Of a DNA stretch of 10,615 nt, positions 7,291-10,615 are shown one piece after another. Position 1 is the stretch's first letter, and each line of letters starts with the position of its first letter. The notes under the pieces were generated by a model that did no database searches, was not told where the DNA came from, and saw nothing but the letters and a program-made list of their open reading frames with translations. This stretch comes from Halovenus sp. (GTDB lineage Archaea; Halobacteriota; Halobacteria; Halobacteriales; Haloarculaceae): contig JAQCNG010000332.1 in assembly GCA_028275145.1 (NCBI GenBank), forward strand, positions 1-10,615, in the 5' to 3' direction. The position numbers were made by a program, and so were the translations under genes.

Positions 7291-7320
7291 CGGGCGAACA
7301 TCCGCCAGGATGTTCGTCCG
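7291..7320. repeat. Strong 13-bp hairpin between the HicB-like gene and the reductase gene
   Basis: The left arm CGGGCGAACATCC (7291-7303) pairs with GGATGTTCGTCCG (7308-7320) across a GCCA loop. All 13 positions pair, one as G-T. No T-run follows, so a simple intrinsic terminator is not obvious. It lies 16 bp upstream of the presumed core promoter of the reductase gene, so it may be an operator, a 3'-end hairpin of the HicB-like transcript, or a mobile-element relic. Confidence 0.6.
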
Positions 7321-7336
7321 ACAGTAGAGCCGAACC

Positions 7337-7344
7337 GCTTTTGC
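7337..7344 (+). promoter_or_regulatory. Weak TATA-like box of the reductase gene
   Basis: GCTTTTGC is the only A/T-rich patch in the right place, centred about 28 nt before the ATG at 7369. It supports that ATG over the GTG far upstream at 7189. Confidence 0.4.
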
Positions 7345-7368
7345 GCTGTCGTCCCGAACAGTGGGTCA

Positions 7369-8454
7369 ATGCACGACGTGCTAGTCGTCGGGGCCGGTCC
7401 CGCGGGGTCGCGGCTGGCCCGCCGTCTCGCCGAGCGTGGACTGGACGTGCTCGCCTTCGAGCAGGGGACTGTCGGTGAGCCACTGGCCTGTTCGGGTCAC
7501 GTCAGCACCGACATCTGGGAGTTCACCCCGGAGGGTGCCCGCGAACGACTCCTGCAAAACACCATCCGTGGGGCCCGGTTCCACCCCGAGGGGTTCGACG
7601 GTGACGCCCACCGCTTTCACCGTGACGAGCAGATATCGGCGGTCATCGACCGCGTTGCGCTCGACGGGGAACTGGCAGAGGCGGCCCGCCGGGCAGGCGC
7701 GGCGGTCCGCGAGAACCACACCGTCGTGGGGCTGACCGAGCGCCGCGGGCACGTCGAACTCACTGTCCGTGGTCCCGACGGCGTCGACCACCACCGCGGT
7801 CGACTGGTCGCCGGTTGCGACGGGCCCAACTCCCGGGTGCGCACCGAGACGGGCCTCCCCGACCCCGAGGAGTTGCTCCACGGGGTACTCGGCTTCAGTG
7901 ACGAACCCGACCACGAGGACTTCGTGGACGTCCACCTGACGGTGCCGCGGTTCTTTGCCTGGCGCATCCCGCGGGGCGACGCCGGTGTCGAGTACGGCCT
8001 GGCGACCCCGCCCGGCGCGGCGGTCAACGAGTGTTTCGAGGAGTTCACCGACGCCTGCGGTGTCGACCCAGACCGGCGGTGTTCGGGGCTCATCCCGATC
8101 GGCCCGCCGTCGACGGTCACCTCCGGGCGGGTCTTTCTGGTCGGTGACGCCGCCGGCCACAACAAACCGTTCACCGGCGGGGGCATCCTCTACGGGATGA
8201 CCGCCGCCGACTGCGCCGCCGAGACAATCGACCCCGTCGACCCGGCGACGCTTGCCGACTACGAGCAGGCCTGGCGCGAGGAACTCGCCGGCGACATCCG
8301 GATGGGACACCTCGTCCGGGCCGGCTACAGCGCGCCAGGCCCGCTCCAGCACACGCTCATGGGGCTGTTCGAGGGCGAGATCGGCGTCCACATGGACCGC
8401 CCGACCACGCTGTTCTCCCGCGAGCAACTCCGCGCGATGCTCCCGCGGCTCTGA
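7369..8454 (+). CDS. Geranylgeranyl reductase family FAD-dependent oxidoreductase
   Basis: A 361-residue flavoprotein of the family that hydrogenates isoprenoid double bonds in archaeal lipids, quinones or carotenoid precursors. The N-terminus VLVVGAGPAGSRLARRLAER (4-23) is the FAD dinucleotide-binding fold, followed by an acidic residue in LAFEQ at the end of strand 2. The family motif appears as GEPLACSGHVS (36-46), with the Cys of the PxxCxG signature. A second flavin motif, VFLVGDAAGHNKPFTGGGIL (255-274), contacts the FAD pyrophosphate and ribityl chain. Length is near the family norm of 360-450. The frame is open from a GTG at 7189, but that extension is Arg/Pro-rich, reads through the 13-bp hairpin and is rejected. 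It converges on the cupin gene. The exact substrate cannot be read; several paralogues are usual in haloarchaea. Confidence 0.92.
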   Translation: MHDVLVVGAGPAGSRLARRLAERGLDVLAFEQGTVGEPLACSGHVSTDIWEFTPEGARERLLQNTIRGARFHPEGFDGDAHRFHRDEQISAVIDRVALDGELAEAARRAGAAVRENHTVVGLTERRGHVELTVRGPDGVDHHRGRLVAGCDGPNSRVRTETGLPDPEELLHGVLGFSDEPDHEDFVDVHLTVPRFFAWRIPRGDAGVEYGLATPPGAAVNECFEEFTDACGVDPDRRCSGLIPIGPPSTVTSGRVFLVGDAAGHNKPFTGGGILYGMTAADCAAETIDPVDPATLADYEQAWREELAGDIRMGHLVRAGYSAPGPLQHTLMGLFEGEIGVHMDRPTTLFSREQLRAMLPRL

Positions 8455-8474
8455 GAGACTCGCGCCCGCGACAT

Positions 8475-8519
8475 GAGCGCCGCCCTCTGTGAGCGCCGCC
8501 CTCTGTGAGCGCCCTCTGT
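8475..8519. repeat. Short tandem repeat in a convergent intergenic gap
   Basis: GAGCGCCGCCCTCTGT occurs twice back to back (8475-8490 and 8491-8506). It is followed by a 13-bp version lacking one GCC (8507-8519) and the first bases GAGCG of a further unit. It lies between the 3' ends of the reductase gene and the cupin gene. It probably arose by slippage; copy number may vary between strains. Confidence 0.8.
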
Positions 8520-8532
8520 GAGCGGTACCCAC

Positions 8533-8898
8533 TCACTTCACGAGTTGTATCGTGTCGTCGCCGGTGGGGACCGCACAGAGAAAGTCGACCTCCCGGTCGC
8601 TCTCGTTGCGGTACCAGTGGACGGTTTCCGCGGGGATGTGGACGGCGTCGCCGGCCGACACCGTGTGTTCGGTGTCGTCGATGCCGACGACGTACTCGCC
8701 GTCGAGCACGTACTGCTCGTGTTCGATAGCGTTCGTGTGCTCGGGGACGGAGCCACCGGGCGCGAGTGTGAACCGGCGCAGCGCGAGGGTGGGTGTGCCG
8801 TCGCTCTCGTCGAGGAGGACGGCCTTCCGGAGGCCGTCGGCCGCATCGACGGGGTCGGACTCGATAGCTCCTGCCCGGCGAACGAATGGGTCGGACAT
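8533..8898 (-). CDS. Small single-domain cupin protein
   Basis: A 121-residue beta-barrel protein. The first cupin motif reads GGSVPEHTNAIEHEQYVLDG (48-67), and the second is GDAVHIPAETVHWYRN (83-98). Likely metal ligands are His54, His60, Glu61 or Gln62, and His94. His54 is followed by Thr-Asn rather than the classical HxH, a variant I associate with a widespread cupin subgroup (HTN...EHEQYVL.GEY). Such proteins may be metal-dependent isomerases, dioxygenases or sensors, and no reaction can be assigned here. The start ATG at 8896-8898 follows the stop of the upstream membrane protein gene by two bases, so the two are almost certainly co-transcribed and translationally coupled. Confidence 0.88.
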   Translation of the reverse strand: MSDPFVRRAGAIESDPVDAADGLRKAVLLDESDGTPTLALRRFTLAPGGSVPEHTNAIEHEQYVLDGEYVVGIDDTEHTVSAGDAVHIPAETVHWYRNESDREVDFLCAVPTGDDTIQLVK

Positions 8899-8900
8899 AC

Positions 8901-9548
8901 TCAGAGATAGCGGTGCTGTCGCTCATAGGTTTCACGCTCTCGGGAGCCGAGGTCGGACTCGCCGTAGCGCAGGTCCCAGATGATTGCGCCGAGCCCGAAC
9001 ACAGCGGCACCGATTCCGAGGAGGGCAAACGGAACCGGGAACGCACCCATCGGGAGCGCGAGCGCCGACACGACCATCAACTGGACACCCTCCTTGTCGC
9101 TCGTGTGGCGTCCGGCGGCGACCACCCCGATGCCGATGGCCACGAGCATCACCCACACGAGCGGCACCGCGAGCACCGTCAGCAACGCGAGCGAGAACAG
9201 TCCGACAGCGTCGAACAGTAACATCACCGCCGCGAGTCCAACGTACGGGCTCAGCAGCACCACCGACGCCCAGAGACCGGTGGTCAACATCCGGCGCGGG
9301 TCGGTCACCACCGCCTCGGTCGTCCGTTCTGTGTACCCACCGAACGTGACGGTCATGATGATGGCGATGCTGACCAGACATAGCGCGGCGATACCCGCCT
9401 GGAGCAGCGGTGAGAGTCCGAACACGGTCAGGTCCTGCCCGAGCACGGTCGGCCCCTCCGCCGCCGCCGGCGTCACGAACGCCACCAACACGACGACCAG
9501 AGCCGTTCCCCGGCGCAGGTAGCTCCCCACGGGGCTACTGTGTTCCAT
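8901..9548 (-). CDS. Multi-spanning membrane protein of unknown function with N-terminal signal-like segment
   Basis: A 215-residue hydrophobic protein. Residues 14-30 (TALVVVLVAFVTPAAAEG) look like a signal peptide or first membrane span with a possible AAA-EG cleavage site. Further spans lie at about 46-70, 90-113, 116-145 and 155-192, the last one long enough for two short spans. The tail (193-215, WDLRYGESDLGSRERETYER region) is charged and probably cytoplasmic. A loop, TERTTEAVVTDPRR (73-86), separates two spans. I do not recognise a named family. The start ATG at 9546-9548 is chosen because a TATA box lies just upstream; the open frame to 9743 is Arg/Ala/Pro-rich and would include that box. 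It is first in a two-gene unit with the cupin (two-base gap), which suggests a shared envelope or stress role, an inference from context only. Confidence 0.85.
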   Translation of the reverse strand: MEHSSPVGSYLRRGTALVVVLVAFVTPAAAEGPTVLGQDLTVFGLSPLLQAGIAALCLVSIAIIMTVTFGGYTERTTEAVVTDPRRMLTTGLWASVVLLSPYVGLAAVMLLFDAVGLFSLALLTVLAVPLVWVMLVAIGIGVVAAGRHTSDKEGVQLMVVSALALPMGAFPVPFALLGIGAAVFGLGAIIWDLRYGESDLGSRERETYERQHRYL

Positions 9549-9570
9549 GAGCGTGGTAAAGACCAGCACG

Positions 9571-9580
9571 CATATAAAAC
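9571..9580 (-). promoter_or_regulatory. TATA box of the membrane protein-cupin operon
   Basis: The minus-strand sequence is GTTTTATATG, centred about 27 nt upstream of the ATG at 9548. It is one of the clearest TATA boxes in the window and implies a leaderless transcript. Confidence 0.7.
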
Positions 9581-9633
9581 CACAGGACGGCCACGGTGTC
9601 GCCCGGTGACAGGCGTGTGCCGGGACGGGACAC

Positions 9634-9642
9634 ATTTTTGTT
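9634..9642 (+). promoter_or_regulatory. TATA-like box of aroD
   Basis: ATTTTTGTT is centred about 26 nt upstream of the aroD ATG at 9664. It lies back to back with the operon promoter at 9571-9580, giving a compact divergent promoter region. Confidence 0.55.
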
Positions 9643-9663
9643 GCGCTCGGCGGAACTGTCGGT

Positions 9664-10338
9664 ATGGAGTTCGCGGAGTTCCTGCTCGCGGCGAGCACGG
9701 CGGACCTCGGGGCAGAGCCTGCCGCCCGCGACACCGCCGACATCCTCGAGTACCGTCTCGACCTCGCCGCCGACGGGCCGGCGGTGCTGGCCGCCTACGA
9801 CGGGGTCTTGCCGCTGCTCGTGACCAACCGGAGCGAGCACGAGGGCGGGGCGGCCCCCGACCGGCCGGCCAGACTCGACTCGCTCGTGACCGCAGTCGAG
9901 CAGCCACAGGTCGCGGCGGTCGATATCGAACTCGCGACAGTCCAGGCGGGCGCAGGCGAGCGGGTTCTCGAGCGCGCCCGCGAGGAGGGTGTCGCCGTCG
10001 TCGTCTCCGTGCACGATTTCGACGGGACCCCCGACCGCGAGCGGATGCGCGCGTTGCTCCGGGCCGGCGCCGAGCACGGCGACGTGGCCAAACTCGCGGT
10101 GACGGCACAGAATCGCGGGGACGTGCTCGACCTGCTCGCGGTCACCCACGAACTGAGTCCGACCGTCCCGGTGGCGACGATGGCGATGGGCGAGGCGGGA
10201 CAACACTCTCGGGTGGTCGCACCGCTGTACGGTTCCCGCATCGGCTACGCCCCGGTCGACCCGGCCGACGCCACCGCCCCCGGCCAGTACGACCTCGACA
10301 CGCTCCGGCGTCTCGTCGACCGGTTGCGCGGCCGGTGA
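9664..10338 (+). CDS. aroD: Type I 3-dehydroquinate dehydratase
   Basis: Removes water from 3-dehydroquinate to give 3-dehydroshikimate, step 3 of the shikimate pathway to aromatic amino acids, through a Schiff-base intermediate in the cytoplasm. The 224 residues carry the type I landmarks: EYRLDL (29-34; Glu29 and Arg31 bind substrate), the general base His117 in VSVHDFDGTP, the Schiff-base Lys143 in DVAKLAVTA, the MAMGEAGQHSR segment (173-183; Arg183 binds the carboxylate), and Gln208 near the C-terminus. The spacing of His to Lys (26) is close to the 27 of the enterobacterial enzyme. It is an alpha/beta barrel typical of archaeal aroD length. The ATG at 9664 is supported by the upstream TATA-like box. 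It is convergent with the next gene (13 bp between stops). Confidence 0.95.
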   Translation: MEFAEFLLAASTADLGAEPAARDTADILEYRLDLAADGPAVLAAYDGVLPLLVTNRSEHEGGAAPDRPARLDSLVTAVEQPQVAAVDIELATVQAGAGERVLERAREEGVAVVVSVHDFDGTPDRERMRALLRAGAEHGDVAKLAVTAQNRGDVLDLLAVTHELSPTVPVATMAMGEAGQHSRVVAPLYGSRIGYAPVDPADATAPGQYDLDTLRRLVDRLRGR

Positions 10339-10351
10339 CCCCTGGTGACGC

Positions 10352-10615
10352 TCACCCGGAGACGGTCGCACCCGAACTGCGTGGCGCGACGACACTGACC
10401 CGTCCGTCGAGGCCGGCCGCATCGAGCGCGCGCTCGGCGGCCGTCGCCGCGCCGGCGGCGTCGTCGACGCTCGTGACGCCGTAGACGGTCGGCCCCCAGG
10501 AGGACTGACCCGCGCCGGCCACGCCCTCGCTGTCGGACAGCGCTGCGACGAGGTCACCCGCCGGGGGGCGGTAGACGCCGCCCTGCTCGTCGGCGTACCA
10601 CGCGCCGTTGAGTCG
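10352..10615 (-). CDS. C-terminal part of a beta-RFAP synthase-like GHMP-kinase-superfamily protein
   Basis: The 87 C-terminal residues of a minus-strand gene that runs off the right edge. The visible sequence includes GAWYADEQGGVYRPPAG, then GVAGAGQSSWGPTVYGVTS, and ends VVAPRSSGATVSG. The GQSSWGPTVYG segment matches what I know of the archaeal beta-ribofuranosylaminobenzene 5'-phosphate synthase family (COG1907), where it forms the third conserved GHMP motif. That enzyme joins PRPP and 4-hydroxybenzoate or 4-aminobenzoate in methanopterin-type cofactor synthesis. Archaeal shikimate kinase, also a GHMP member and tempting next to aroD, lacks this motif as far as I recall. The catalytic N-terminal part is outside the window, so function is only inferred. 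Confidence 0.75.
   Translation of the reverse strand, partial: RLNGAWYADEQGGVYRPPAGDLVAALSDSEGVAGAGQSSWGPTVYGVTSVDDAAGAATAAERALDAAGLDGRVSVVAPRSSGATVSG

Noticed and set aside
7193..7321. In-frame continuation after the HicB-like stop as a possible toxin remnant
   Set aside because: The translation is charged and continues to a TAG at 7319-7321, but it has no start codon after the stop and no similarity to HicA or RelE that I can see.
7189..7368. N-terminal extension of the geranylgeranyl reductase frame from a GTG at 7189
   Set aside because: It is Arg/Pro/Gly-rich, reads through the 13-bp hairpin and TATA-like box, and precedes the canonical FAD-binding N-terminus.

Overview
The window looks like haloarchaeal chromosome. 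It is GC-rich with GC-rich third codon positions, and most predicted proteins are strongly acidic (Asp/Glu-rich). The marker genes are archaeal: ribosomal protein L40e, a DUF6293 (HFX_2341-type) regulator, a geranylgeranyl-reductase-family flavoprotein, a type I 3-dehydroquinate dehydratase and a GHMP-kinase-fold protein resembling beta-RFAP synthase. Nearly every gene has an A/T-rich TATA-like box centred about 25-30 nt upstream of its start codon, so most transcripts are probably leaderless. These boxes often decide the start codon.

Layout. Positions 119-4956 hold minus-strand housekeeping and conserved genes: cysS, a frameshifted small exported-protein gene, the DUF6293 regulator, a 520-bp non-coding stretch unusually rich in hairpins with an orphan TATA box, the tiny rpl40e, and a thiolase. 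Positions 5016-7192 look like an accessory islet. It contains a 549-residue protein that combines winged-helix domains with an intact polymerase-beta-type nucleotidyltransferase domain, transcribed from a nearly perfect 39-bp AT-rich palindrome with the TATA box at its centre. Divergently beside it lies an orphan HicB-like antitoxin with no HicA. Positions 7291-8519 hold a strong 13-bp hairpin, the geranylgeranyl reductase gene and a short tandem repeat. Positions 8533-9548 are a tight two-gene minus-strand operon (membrane protein, then cupin). Positions 9664-10615 hold aroD (plus strand) converging on the 3' end of the beta-RFAP-synthase-like gene, which runs off the right edge.

How the genes relate. 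Most are unlinked core functions: translation (cysS, rpl40e), acyl-CoA metabolism (thiolase), isoprenoid saturation (the reductase) and the shikimate pathway (aroD). The most interesting candidate for an undescribed system is the regulator-nucleotidyltransferase fusion with its palindromic promoter. It resembles the two halves of an AbiE-type toxin-antitoxin pair (DNA-binding repressor and nucleotidyltransferase) in one chain, next to a second antitoxin-like gene. That interpretation is inference; the domain motifs and the palindrome are read directly from the sequence.
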